64,000 nt of DNA from Mycobacterium sp. 236(2023) (GTDB taxonomy: Bacteria; Actinomycetota; Actinomycetes; Mycobacteriales; Mycobacteriaceae): NCBI RefSeq assembly GCF_029623955.1, contig NZ_JARSBP010000011.1, positions 1 to 64,000 of the forward strand. The letters are read 5' to 3'. The notes under the pieces were generated by a model that made no database searches, was not told the DNA's origin, and saw only the letters and a program-made list of their open reading frames with translations. Each line of letters starts with the position of its first letter. The stretch's first letter is position 1. Shown one piece after another: positions 1-11,026 of the stretch. The translations under genes were made by a program, and so were the position numbers.

Positions 1-65
1 CCCGCGGACTTCAACGCCTCTACGGCGTCAGCCCCCGACATCGGCTCGTCAGTGCTCACATCCAT
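1..65 (-). CDS. N-terminal fragment of an unidentified protein
   Basis: Read on the minus strand, an ATG at 65 opens a frame starting MDVSTDEPMSGADAVEALKS that runs off the window edge after about 21 codons. A GGAG lies roughly a dozen bases upstream, which fits a ribosome-binding site. It starts only 18 nt after the stop of the truncated DUF222 frame, so the two could be co-transcribed. The visible residues are acidic and alanine-rich with no recognisable motif, and no function can be offered. Confidence 0.4.
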   Translation of the reverse strand, partial: MDVSTDEPMSGADAVEALKSA

Positions 66-82
66 CGATACTGCTCCATTCA

Positions 83-370
83 CTAGGAGCCACAGCTACA
101 CAAACCATCTGACACGCCCTCATGGCGAGCCAACGCAATCTCCGACGCCAGCCCTTTCCCACGCTTCTTGGCCGCCAGCCCGGCGGCCTGCTCGGCCGCG
201 GCACGCTTGGCTGCCCACAACGCGGTCGCCCGGGCTTGCGCGACCGCAGCTTTCGACTTCAGCTCCTCGAGGTGTTCGACGAGGATCCGCAGGTCCCTCT
301 CGGACGCCTCCGGATCTACTTCGAACAAATGTTCGATCACAAAACCGACCCTACACCCCAGCGCCGACAA
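83..370 (-). pseudogene. Truncated DUF222/13E12-family HNH endonuclease remnant
   Basis: The 95-residue frame contains a helical, Ala/Arg/Lys-rich stretch (ELKSKAAVAQARATALWAAK, then AKKRGKGLASEIALARHE). It strongly resembles the N-terminal part of the mycobacterial DUF222 (REP13E12-type) proteins that normally continue for several hundred residues and end in an HNH nuclease domain. Here similarity stops at ALARHE, after which the frame reads about ten unrelated residues to a stop, and neither the rest of DUF222 nor any HNH motif follows. It lies 9 nt downstream of the serine hydrolase gene on the same strand. I infer a remnant left by recombination or deletion, since this family is highly repeated in mycobacterial genomes. 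The call rests on remembered family sequence, not a search. Confidence 0.6.
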
Positions 371-379
371 GTTCGGGTC

Positions 380-1585
380 CTAGAGCTCCAGGCCCTGATA
401 CGTGGCGCGGACAAACTTCGGCTGTGCCGTCTGCAACTTGGCCAGCGACGTGTTGCCCGCCACGGCAGCGGCCGCATCCGCCGTCAGATTCGGCAAGTTC
501 TGGATCAGATAGATCAGGATGACGTCAGCGGAAGGATCTGCCTGCCACCACGTTCCGTAGGCGCCCGGCCAGGAGAAGGACCCCAATCCGCCCGGACCGA
601 ACAGCTGACGCGACTTCGCCGGATCGGTGACCACCGACAGGTTCAGCCCGAAGCCGCGGCCGATCCAGAACGGCGCGCCCAGGAAATCGTGCCGCTTCTG
701 CTCATCGGTGAGCCGATCGGTGCGCATCGCGACGACCGACTCCTCGGACAGCACTCGCACGCCGTCGAGAGTTCCGCCGGCCAACAACATCCTCGCGAAC
801 GCCAGATAATCGTCGACCGTCGACCACAATCCCGCTCCGCCCGTGCAGAACGGGGGATCGACGATCGGCGCCGGACCCATCACGTCGTGACGCAGTGTGT
901 TGTCCTTGTCCAGCTGATACATCGTCGCGGCACGACGTCTGCCCTGAGTGCCGACGCTGAAGCCGGTGTCCGACATACCCAGCGGGCCGAGGATCCGTTC
1001 GCGGAGCACGTCACTCAACGGTTTTCCCTCGATGCGCGACAACGCGATCCCGAGCACGTCGGTGGCGTGGCTGTAGGTCAAGCGTGCGCCCGGCTGATGG
1101 ACCAACGGCAATGCCGCGAGCTCGGACAGCCACTTGTCCTGATCCTGGCGGGTCGGGAGTTTGCGGTAGGCGTCCGACAGGGGGCCGAGGACCGAGAACA
1201 TGTACGCGAGACCGCTTCGGTGCGTCATCAGATCATCGATCGTGATGTGACGCTGCGCGGGAACGGTGCGGTCCAACGGCCCGCGGGGTTCGGCCAGCAC
1301 GCGCATGTCCGCGAGCTCGGGCAGCCATGTCGCCACCCGGTCGTTCAGCGAGAGCTTCCCCTCTTCAATCAGCGTCATCGCCGCGGCCACCGTGACCGGC
1401 TTGGTCATGGACGCGATACGGAAAATGGTGTCCCGCTGCATCGGCAGCCGTGCGTCGACATCGCGATAGCCGAGTTCGTTGACCTGACGCACCTCGCCGG
1501 CGTGCCACACCAGCGTCACGGCTCCGGCGAGCAGTCCGGCGTCGATCGCGTCGACGACGGACGCCTTGTTGCGGTCGAGATTCAT
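380..1585 (-). CDS. Serine hydrolase of the beta-lactamase/EstB family
   Basis: The 401-residue protein has the penicillin-binding/class C beta-lactamase fold signature. SMTK at residues 59-62 supplies the nucleophilic Ser59 and general-base Lys62, and YSH at 171-173 stands where the YxN motif would be. A C-terminal Gly/Trp-rich segment (GPGGLGSFSWPGAYGTWW) replaces the KTG-type motif, with WPG where many EstB esterases have HxG or WGG. These features point to an esterase or peptidase-like hydrolase rather than a true beta-lactamase. No signal peptide is visible, so it is probably cytosolic. It is divergent from the pyr operon, with about 120 bp between the two starts. The substrate cannot be deduced. 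Confidence 0.82.
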   Translation of the reverse strand: MNLDRNKASVVDAIDAGLLAGAVTLVWHAGEVRQVNELGYRDVDARLPMQRDTIFRIASMTKPVTVAAAMTLIEEGKLSLNDRVATWLPELADMRVLAEPRGPLDRTVPAQRHITIDDLMTHRSGLAYMFSVLGPLSDAYRKLPTRQDQDKWLSELAALPLVHQPGARLTYSHATDVLGIALSRIEGKPLSDVLRERILGPLGMSDTGFSVGTQGRRRAATMYQLDKDNTLRHDVMGPAPIVDPPFCTGGAGLWSTVDDYLAFARMLLAGGTLDGVRVLSEESVVAMRTDRLTDEQKRHDFLGAPFWIGRGFGLNLSVVTDPAKSRQLFGPGGLGSFSWPGAYGTWWQADPSADVILIYLIQNLPNLTADAAAAVAGNTSLAKLQTAQPKFVRATYQGLEL

Positions 1586-1670
1586 CGCGCCAGACTAGGG
1601 CAGCGCGCAATCGCGATGGCCCAGCACCACCTGCTAAGCTCCCCGCAGTTTTCCGACATCCTTTAACGAT

Positions 1671-1695
1671 CCGTCCCGTGAGGCGGAGAAGGAGG
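1671..1695 (+). promoter_or_regulatory. Candidate leader hairpin and Shine-Dalgarno of the pyr operon
   Basis: A small hairpin can form at 1671-1686 (CCG and CC paired with GG and CGG, one bulged U, loop CGUGA). It sits directly against the strong ribosome-binding site AAGGAGG at 1689-1695. In mycobacteria, PyrR is reported to repress translation of the pyr operon by binding leader RNA near the ribosome-binding site, so this hairpin is a plausible target. The pairing is seen in the sequence; its role as a PyrR site is inference. Confidence 0.3.
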
Positions 1696-1707
1696 TCCGG
1701 CCTACTC

Positions 1708-2289
1708 GTGGGCGCGCCTGACCAGACCGGTTCCGACCGGGAATTGATGTCCGCAGCGGACGTCAGTCGAACGATCGCCCGCATCGCCCACCAGATCATC
1801 GAGAAGACCGCGCTCGACGGTCCCGATGGTCTCCCCGTCATTCTGCTGGGCATCCCGACACGCGGTGTCACCCTCGCCGATCGGCTGGCCCGCAACATCG
1901 CCGACTTCAGCGGCACCGAGGTCGCCACCGGAGCGCTGGACACCACGCTCTATCGCGACGACCTGATGAGCAAGCCGCCCAGGGCGCTCGCGGCGACGTC
2001 GATCCCCGAAGGCGGCATCGACGGTGCGCTCGTCGTCCTCGTCGACGACGTCCTCTACACCGGCCGCTCGGTCCGTTCCGCTCTCGACGCACTCCGCGAC
2101 CTGGGCAGGCCGAGGATCGTTCAGCTCGCCGTCCTGGTCGACCGCGGACACCGTGAGCTTCCGATCCGCGCCGACTACGTCGGCAAGAACGTGCCGACGT
2201 CCCGCAGCGAGAACGTGAAGGTGCGGTTGACGGAGAACGACGGCCACGACGGCGTTCGCATTGCACCGACGGGAGGTCCGCAAAGGTGA
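1708..2289 (+). CDS. pyrR: PyrR: pyr operon regulator / uracil phosphoribosyltransferase
   Basis: This 193-residue protein is the bifunctional PyrR. It senses UMP/UTP, binds pyr mRNA, and has a PRPP-dependent uracil phosphoribosyltransferase fold. The PRPP-binding loop VVLVDDVLYTGRS is clear, and the conserved LGIPTRGVTLADRL and YVGKNVPTSR stretches are present. I chose GTG at 1708 because AAGGAGG ends 12 nt before it and the protein then aligns with the remembered M. tuberculosis N-terminus. A longer in-frame GTG at 1678 would place the Shine-Dalgarno inside the gene. Its stop overlaps the pyrB start by 4 nt. As first gene of the UMP operon it probably controls the downstream genes by feedback. 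Confidence 0.95.
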   Translation: MGAPDQTGSDRELMSAADVSRTIARIAHQIIEKTALDGPDGLPVILLGIPTRGVTLADRLARNIADFSGTEVATGALDTTLYRDDLMSKPPRALAATSIPEGGIDGALVVLVDDVLYTGRSVRSALDALRDLGRPRIVQLAVLVDRGHRELPIRADYVGKNVPTSRSENVKVRLTENDGHDGVRIAPTGGPQR

Positions 2290-3233
2290 AGCATCTGTTG
2301 ACCGCGGCCGATCTGAGCCGCGACGACGCCATCGCGATCCTCGACAACGCCGACCGGTTCCGGGAGGCGCTGGTGGGCCGTGAGGTCAAGAAGCTGCCCA
2401 CCCTGCGAGGCCGCACCATCATCACGATGTTCTACGAGAACTCCACCCGCACGCGGGTGTCGTTCGAAGTGGCCGGCAAGTGGATGAGCGCCGACGTCAT
2501 CAATGTCAGCGCCTCGGGATCGTCTGTCTCCAAAGGGGAGTCGCTGCGAGACACAGCGCTGACCCTGCGCGCCGCCGGCGCCGATGCGCTGATCATCCGG
2601 CATCCCGCGTCGGGAGCGCCGCAACAGCTCGCGGCGTGGACCCACGACGAGCTCGGCGGTCCGTCGGTCATCAACGCAGGCGACGGCATGCACGAACACC
2701 CCACGCAGGCATTGCTCGATGCGCTGACGATCCGTCAGCGTCTGGGTTCCGTCGAAGGCAAGCGTGTCGTCATCGTCGGCGACGTCCTGCACAGCCGCGT
2801 CGCACGGTCCAACGTCTCGCTGCTGCACACACTCGGCGCCGAGGTCGTCCTCGTTGCGCCGCCCACGCTGCTGCCCGTCGGCGTGGCGGACTGGCCCGTC
2901 ACGGTGTCTCACGAACTCGACGCGGAGCTCCCGCTGGCCGACGCCGTGCTGATGCTGCGGGTACAGGCCGAGCGCATGAACGGCGGATTCTTCCCGTCGT
3001 CGCGCGAGTACTCGGTGCGCTACGGACTGTCCGAGAAGCGGCAGGCGCGGCTGGCCGACCATGCGGTGGTGCTACACCCCGGGCCGATGCTGCGCGGTAT
3101 GGAGATCGCGTACTCGGTGGCGGACTCTGGGCAATCAGCGGTGCTGCAACAGGTTTCCAACGGTGTCCACGTCCGGATGGCGGTGCTGTTCCACCTCCTC
3201 GTCGGATCCGAGCAGGAAGCGATCAGCGCATGA
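2286..3233 (+). CDS. pyrB: Aspartate carbamoyltransferase catalytic chain
   Basis: PyrB condenses carbamoyl phosphate with L-aspartate to give N-carbamoyl-aspartate, the committed step of UMP synthesis. In the 315-residue protein the carbamoyl-phosphate loop STRTR is at residues 53-57, HPTQALLDAL at about 138-147, and a C-terminal LHPGPMLRGMEI segment contributes to the active site. The length is normal for a trimer-forming catalytic chain. No regulatory PyrI gene is nearby, which is usual in actinobacteria. The GTG start overlaps the pyrR stop by 4 nt (GTGA), and its own stop overlaps pyrC, so the genes are translationally coupled. Confidence 0.96.
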   Translation: MKHLLTAADLSRDDAIAILDNADRFREALVGREVKKLPTLRGRTIITMFYENSTRTRVSFEVAGKWMSADVINVSASGSSVSKGESLRDTALTLRAAGADALIIRHPASGAPQQLAAWTHDELGGPSVINAGDGMHEHPTQALLDALTIRQRLGSVEGKRVVIVGDVLHSRVARSNVSLLHTLGAEVVLVAPPTLLPVGVADWPVTVSHELDAELPLADAVLMLRVQAERMNGGFFPSSREYSVRYGLSEKRQARLADHAVVLHPGPMLRGMEIAYSVADSGQSAVLQQVSNGVHVRMAVLFHLLVGSEQEAISA

Positions 3234-4522
3234 GCGTGCTGTTGAAGTCCGTTCTTCTCTACGGCGAGGGCGAACCGGTCGACGTACTGGTGAGCGACGG
3301 TCAGATCGCCGAGATCGGCGAGAGCGTCAGCTCGTCAGAAAACACAGACGTCATCGACTGCTCGGGACAGATCCTGCTGCCCGGCTTCGTCGACCTCCAC
3401 ACGCATCTTCGCGAGCCCGGTCGCGAGTACGCCGAGGACATCGAAACCGGCTCTGCCGCAGCGGCTCTCGGTGGATACACCGCGGTTTTCGCGATGGCCA
3501 ACACCGACCCGGTGGCCGACACCGCAGTGGTCACCGACCACGTGTGGCACCGCGGTCAAGAAGTCGGCCTTGTCGATGTGCACCCGGTCGGCGCGGTGAC
3601 CGTCGGTCTCGGAGGCAAGCAGCTCACCGAGATGGGCCTGATGGCGGCGGGCGCCGGGCAGGTTCGGATGTTCTCCGATGACGGTGTCTGCGTGGACGAT
3701 CCGCTGATCATGCGGCGCGCGCTCGAATACGCCTCGGGCCTCGGCGTGCTGATCGCCCAGCATGCGGAGGAGCCCCGGCTCACCGTGGGTGCCGTCGCGC
3801 ACGAAGGCCCGAATGCCGCCAAGCTCGGGCTCGCCGGCTGGCCCCGCGCCGCCGAGGAGTCGATCGTCGCCCGCGACGCCCTGCTCGCCCGCGACGCCGG
3901 CGCCCGCGTGCACATCTGCCACGCCTCGACGGCGGGCAGCGTCGAACTCGTGCGGTGGGCCAAGGAGCAGGGGATCTCGATCACCGCCGAGGTGACCCCG
4001 CACCACCTGCTGCTCGACGACACCCGGTTGCAGACCTACGACGGTCGCAACCGCGTCAACCCACCGCTGCGGGAGGCCAGCGACGCGGTCGCGCTGCGGC
4101 AGGCGCTCGCTGACGGTGTGATCGATTGCGTGGCAACAGATCACGCGCCACACGCCGCCCACGAGAAGATGTGCGAATTCGCGAACGCGCGCCCGGGCAT
4201 GCTCGGCCTGCAGACCGCACTGTCCGTGGTCGTCGAGACCATGGTGAATCCGGGACTGCTTACCTGGCGTGACGTCGCCCGCGTGATGAGTGAGGCGCCG
4301 GCCCGCATCGTCGGCCTGCCGGATCAGGGTCGTCCCCTGGAGGTCGGGGAGCCCGCCAACCTCACCGTCGTCGATCCCGACACCAGGTGGACCGTCACCG
4401 GACCGACCCTGGCCAGCCGATCGGACAACACGCCCTACGAGGACATGGAGCTGCCCGCGACCGTCACAGTGACGATGCTGCGCGGCAGGATCACCGCCAG
4501 GGACGGAAAGGCCGGCGCGTGA
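3230..4522 (+). CDS. pyrC: Dihydroorotase
   Basis: PyrC cyclises N-carbamoyl-aspartate to dihydroorotate. The 430-residue protein is a class I amidohydrolase: the metal-binding HTH is at residues 57-59 (FVDLHTHLREPG), an internal ICHAST segment and HHLLLDD supply further histidines, and the C-terminal CVATDHAPHA carries the catalytic aspartate. The frame stays open far upstream, but the ATG at 3230 overlaps the pyrB stop by 4 nt and gives the family's usual N-terminus. The gene ends with a GTGA overlap into a small membrane-protein gene, as in the conserved mycobacterial order. Confidence 0.95.
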   Translation: MSVLLKSVLLYGEGEPVDVLVSDGQIAEIGESVSSSENTDVIDCSGQILLPGFVDLHTHLREPGREYAEDIETGSAAAALGGYTAVFAMANTDPVADTAVVTDHVWHRGQEVGLVDVHPVGAVTVGLGGKQLTEMGLMAAGAGQVRMFSDDGVCVDDPLIMRRALEYASGLGVLIAQHAEEPRLTVGAVAHEGPNAAKLGLAGWPRAAEESIVARDALLARDAGARVHICHASTAGSVELVRWAKEQGISITAEVTPHHLLLDDTRLQTYDGRNRVNPPLREASDAVALRQALADGVIDCVATDHAPHAAHEKMCEFANARPGMLGLQTALSVVVETMVNPGLLTWRDVARVMSEAPARIVGLPDQGRPLEVGEPANLTVVDPDTRWTVTGPTLASRSDNTPYEDMELPATVTVTMLRGRITARDGKAGA

Positions 4523-5022
4523 ACACCCCGACTCTCGTCGCCTCCCTCGTCATGGCCGGCGTGCTCGTGCTGCTGATCGCGGTGCTGATCAACGCGATGA
4601 TGCGAGGCTGGCGCCACCGCGTCGAGCGGCAGGCGCAGATCGTCGGCACCCTGCCATCGCTGCCCGACACCGTCGGCCCGGCGCTCGTCCCGGCGACCAA
4701 GGGCCTCTACGTGGGCAGCACCCTGGTGCCGCACTGGAACGACAGGGTCGCCGCCGGCGACCTCGGGTTCCGCGCGAAGGCCGTCCTGACCCGCTATCCC
4801 GAAGGAATCATGTTGCAGCGCACCGGCGCCGGGCCGATCTGGATCCCCGACGACACCATCGCCGAGATCCGCACCGAGAAGAACCTTGCAGGCAAGGCCC
4901 TCACCCACGAGGGCATCCTGGCGATCCGTTGGCGGCTCCCGTCGGGCGTCGAGATCGACACCGGCTTTCGCGCCGACGACCGTCGTGACTATCTGAAGTG
5001 GATTCCCGAGGAGGTCGCATGA
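4519..5022 (+). CDS. Membrane-anchored PH-like protein in the pyr operon
   Basis: This 167-residue protein has one N-terminal membrane helix (about residues 5-25, LVASLVMAGVLVLLIAVLIN). A short basic segment follows (RGWRHRVERQ), then a cytosolic beta-rich domain resembling the PH-like domain of the conserved mycobacterial protein between pyrC and carA (Rv1382 position). No enzymatic motif is visible. The GTG at 4519 overlaps the pyrC stop by 4 nt, and its stop overlaps the carA ATG by 4 nt, so it is made together with the pyrimidine enzymes. Its job is unknown; recruiting the pathway to the membrane is only a possibility. Confidence 0.85.
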   Translation: MNTPTLVASLVMAGVLVLLIAVLINAMMRGWRHRVERQAQIVGTLPSLPDTVGPALVPATKGLYVGSTLVPHWNDRVAAGDLGFRAKAVLTRYPEGIMLQRTGAGPIWIPDDTIAEIRTEKNLAGKALTHEGILAIRWRLPSGVEIDTGFRADDRRDYLKWIPEEVA

Positions 5023-6146
5023 CGACACAACAAGCCGTCCTGGTTCTCGAGGACGGAAGGATCTTTGCGGGCACGCCGTTCGGCGCGGTCGGCGAAACGC
5101 TCGGCGAGGTCGTGTTCTCGACGGGTATGTCCGGCTATCAGGAGACGCTCACCGATCCGAGCTACCACCGCCAGATCGTGGTCGCCACCGCGCCGCAGAT
5201 CGGCAACACGGGCTGGAACCGCGAGGACAGCGAGAGCCGCGGCGACAAGATCTGGGTGGCGGGGTACGCCGTGCGCGATCCGTCCCCGCGTGCGTCGAGT
5301 TGGCGCGCCACCGGAACCCTCGACGAGGAGCTGCAGCGCCAGGGCGTCGTCGGCATCGCGGGTATCGACACTCGCGCGGTGGTGCGCCACCTACGCAGCC
5401 GCGGCTCGATGAAGGCCGGTGTGTTCAGCGGCGCGACGGCGCAGGCCCCCGCAGACGAGTTGGTCGCCCGCGTCCGCGGACAGGTCGCGATGCTCGGCGC
5501 CGACCTGGCCGGCCAGGTCAGCACCGACGCCGATTACGAGGTGAAACCCGAAGGGCAGCAGCGTTTCACCGTCGTCGCTCTGGACCTGGGTATCAAGACG
5601 AACACGCCCCGCAACTTCGCCAAACGAGGTGTGCGCAGCGTCGTGCTGCCGTCGGCGGCCACATTCGAGCAGATCGCAGCGCTGAAACCTGACGGTGTGT
5701 TCCTGTCGAACGGACCCGGCGACCCCGCGACCGCCGACCACGTCGTCGGTGTCACCCGGGAGGTGCTCTCGGCGGGAATTCCGCTGTTCGGCATCTGTTT
5801 CGGCAACCAGATCCTGGGCCGGGCCCTGGGGTTGTCGACCTACAAGATGGTGTTCGGCCACCGGGGCATCAACATCCCGGTGATGGATCACGCGACGGGC
5901 CGGGTCGCGATCACCGCCCAGAATCACGGCTTCGCGCTCGAAGGGGAGGCCGGTCAGACGTTCGACACCCCCTTCGGCAGTGCCGAGGTCAGCCACACCT
6001 GCGCCAACGACGGTGTGGTGGAAGGCGTTCGGCTGGCCGACGGGCGTGCGTTCTCGGTGCAGTACCACCCGGAAGCAGCCGCCGGTCCGCGTGATGCGGA
6101 GTACCTGTTCGACCAGTTCGTCGACCTGATGGCAGGGGAGAAGTAG
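5019..6146 (+). CDS. carA: Carbamoyl-phosphate synthase small (glutaminase) subunit
   Basis: CarA hydrolyses glutamine and channels ammonia to CarB for carbamoyl phosphate, used by both pyrimidine and arginine synthesis. The 375-residue protein has an N-terminal CPSase domain (GTPFGAVGETLGEVVF) and a C-terminal class I glutamine amidotransferase domain. The nucleophile is Cys260 in FGICFGNQ, and the His/Glu pair lies in VQYHPEAAAGP near the C-terminus. The ATG at 5019 was chosen because it overlaps the upstream stop (ATGA) and follows GGGAGG. The carB start comes 3 nt after its stop. Confidence 0.96.
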   Translation: MTTQQAVLVLEDGRIFAGTPFGAVGETLGEVVFSTGMSGYQETLTDPSYHRQIVVATAPQIGNTGWNREDSESRGDKIWVAGYAVRDPSPRASSWRATGTLDEELQRQGVVGIAGIDTRAVVRHLRSRGSMKAGVFSGATAQAPADELVARVRGQVAMLGADLAGQVSTDADYEVKPEGQQRFTVVALDLGIKTNTPRNFAKRGVRSVVLPSAATFEQIAALKPDGVFLSNGPGDPATADHVVGVTREVLSAGIPLFGICFGNQILGRALGLSTYKMVFGHRGINIPVMDHATGRVAITAQNHGFALEGEAGQTFDTPFGSAEVSHTCANDGVVEGVRLADGRAFSVQYHPEAAAGPRDAEYLFDQFVDLMAGEK

Positions 6147-6149
6147 CAG

Positions 6150-9484
<3,335 letters not shown>

Positions 9485-9488
<4 letters not shown>

Positions 9489-10303
9489 CCGTGGGCGGGT
9501 TCGGTGAGCGGCTTGCGGGCGCCGTCGCCCAACGCGGGCCGCTGTGCCTGGGCATCGACCCGCACCCGGAGTTGCTCCAAGCGTGGGGGCTCGGCGTCGA
9601 CGCCGACGGTCTGGCCCGTTTCAGCGACATCTGCGTGGCCGCCTTCGAGGGCTTTGCGATCGTCAAACCACAGGTCGCGTTCTTCGAGGCGTACGGGTCG
9701 GCGGGCTTCGCGGTGCTGGAGCGCACCATCGCGGGGTTGCGTGACGCCGGTGTCCTGGTCCTCGCCGATGCCAAACGCGGCGACATCGGCTCGACCATGG
9801 CGGCCTATGCGGCCGCATGGGCCGGCGACTCGCCGCTGGCATGTGACGCGGTGACGGCGTCGCCGTATCTGGGCTTCGGATCGCTGCAGCCGCTCCTCGA
9901 CGTCGCGGCGGACCGCGGCCGCGGCGTCTTCGTCCTCGCGGCGACGTCGAACCCCGAGGGCGCTACGGTTCAGCGCGCCGAATCGGGCGGGCGCACCGTC
10001 GCCCAGTCGATGGTCGATGCTGCCGCCGCGATCAATCAGCCCGGGTGGCCGGGCTCCGTAGGCGTGGTCGTCGGCGCGACGCTGACCGACCCCCCCGACG
10101 TCAGTGCACTCAACGGTCCGGTGCTGGTGCCGGGCGTCGGCGCCCAGGGGGGCCGTCCCGACGCGCTGGCAGGCCTGGGAGGGGCCAGACCGGGGCAGCT
10201 GCTGCCCGCCGTCTCGCGCGAGGTGTTGCGGGCCGGACCGGACCTCTCAGCGGTACGCGACGCCGCCGAGCGCCTGCGGGACGCGGTCGCCTACCTGGCC
10301 TGA
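9485..10303 (+). CDS. pyrF: Orotidine 5'-phosphate decarboxylase (long actinobacterial type)
   Basis: PyrF decarboxylates OMP to UMP, the last step of the pathway. The 272-residue protein has the catalytic LADAKRGDIGST motif (Lys and Asp network) and the N-terminal LCLGIDPHPELL segment. It is longer than the E. coli enzyme, as usual for the mycobacterial type. GTG at 9485 overlaps the carB stop; a second GTG two codons later is an alternative. It closes the pyr operon. No orotate phosphoribosyltransferase (pyrE) or dihydroorotate dehydrogenase (pyrD) gene is present here, which is normal for mycobacteria, where they lie elsewhere. Confidence 0.95.
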
Positions 10304-10535
10304 ACGCGCGTCGTTACCCGGCCGATGCGTTACCGCGACACGCCCGACACGCGATGACCAGCCAAAATTCTCAGGTCGGCCGAGTGCGTCCCCCGGCTGT
10401 GCGGTGCGTCGGCGCCGCCGGGTGCCGCGCCGTCGCGGCCGAAATTCTGCGAAACCACGGATACGCAGGCGCTTTAGAGGACGCTGCGTGCTTCGGGCAG
10501 CGCGGCAGCTTTCCGGGCGCGAGGCCCGTGACGTG

Positions 10536-10550
10536 AGGGCGGTGCGCCCT
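10536..10550 (+). terminator. Possible terminator hairpin after the pyr operon
   Basis: A perfect inverted repeat, AGGGCG-GTG-CGCCCT, gives a 6-bp GC-rich stem with a 3-nt loop, about 235 nt after the pyrF stop. A short T-run (CTTTTGG) comes roughly ten bases later rather than immediately. Mycobacterial terminators often lack a U-tract, so this is possible, but it could also be chance in a GC-rich region. Confidence 0.28.
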
Positions 10551-10603
10551 ACACGCTGGGCTTTTGGCGCGATGACAGGGGGGTGGGGTTAGCTTTCGTC
10601 AGC

Positions 10604-10619
10604 GACCGTGGGTACGGTC
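10604..10619. repeat. Inverted repeat in the mihF leader
   Basis: GACCGT-GGGT-ACGGTC is a perfect 6-bp inverted repeat with a 4-nt centre, 79 nt upstream of the mihF start. It could be an operator or a leader-RNA hairpin. Nothing further supports a function. Confidence 0.35.
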
Positions 10620-10697
10620 GTCCACGCTGGCTGGTTCTGGTTCTGCCTCTACCAGCCGAGACAAATCAGTTGATGGTGACGAGACGGAGGAACACCC

Positions 10698-11018
10698 GTG
10701 GCCCTTCCCCAGTTGACCGACGAACAGCGCGCGGCAGCGTTGGAGAAGGCTGCTGCCGCACGTCGAGCGCGAGCCGAGCTCAAAGATCGGCTCAAGCGCG
10801 GCGGCACCAACCTCAAGCAGGTCCTGACCGACGCCGAGACCGATGAGGTCTTGGGCAAGATGAAGGTCTCCGCACTTCTGGAGGCACTGCCCAAGGTCGG
10901 CAAGGTCAAGGCTCAGGAAATCATGACCGAACTGGAGATCGCTCCCACCCGCCGCCTGCGCGGCCTGGGCGATCGTCAGCGCAAGGCCCTTCTCGAAAAG
11001 TTCGACTTCACCTCCTAA
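10698..11018 (+). CDS. mihF: Mycobacterial integration host factor (mIHF)
   Basis: mIHF is the small basic nucleoid-associated protein of mycobacteria, first described as the host factor for phage L5 integrase; it bends and compacts DNA. The 106-residue product is almost identical to the remembered mIHF sequence. It has an N-terminal helix with many Arg/Lys/Ala residues (EQRAAALEKAAAARRARAEL), then the helix-two-turns-helix core ALLEALPKVGKVKAQEIMTE and a basic tail. I chose GTG 10698 because ACGGAGGA precedes it at good spacing; longer versions annotated in some genomes would lack a ribosome-binding site. It is followed 8 nt later by gmk. Confidence 0.95.
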   Translation: MALPQLTDEQRAAALEKAAAARRARAELKDRLKRGGTNLKQVLTDAETDEVLGKMKVSALLEALPKVGKVKAQEIMTELEIAPTRRLRGLGDRQRKALLEKFDFTS

Positions 11019-11026
11019 GAGAGGTT

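Larger units (their letters stand above)
10304..10697. other. Gene-free interval between pyrF and mihF
   Basis: I see no convincing gene in this 394-bp stretch. In M. tuberculosis I recall a PE/PPE pair at this position; no PE- or PPE-like frame exists here. It holds two perfect short inverted repeats, reported separately. Its last part is expected to contain the mihF promoter and leader; TTAGCT near 10589-10594 is a possible -10 element, but without a matching -35 element. Short open frames through it have no family resemblance and no ribosome-binding site. Confidence 0.6.

Noticed and set aside
122..1666. A 514-codon plus-strand frame opposite the serine hydrolase
   Set aside because: The minus-strand protein has clear SMTK and fold motifs; the plus frame reads Arg/Gln-rich text with no domain.
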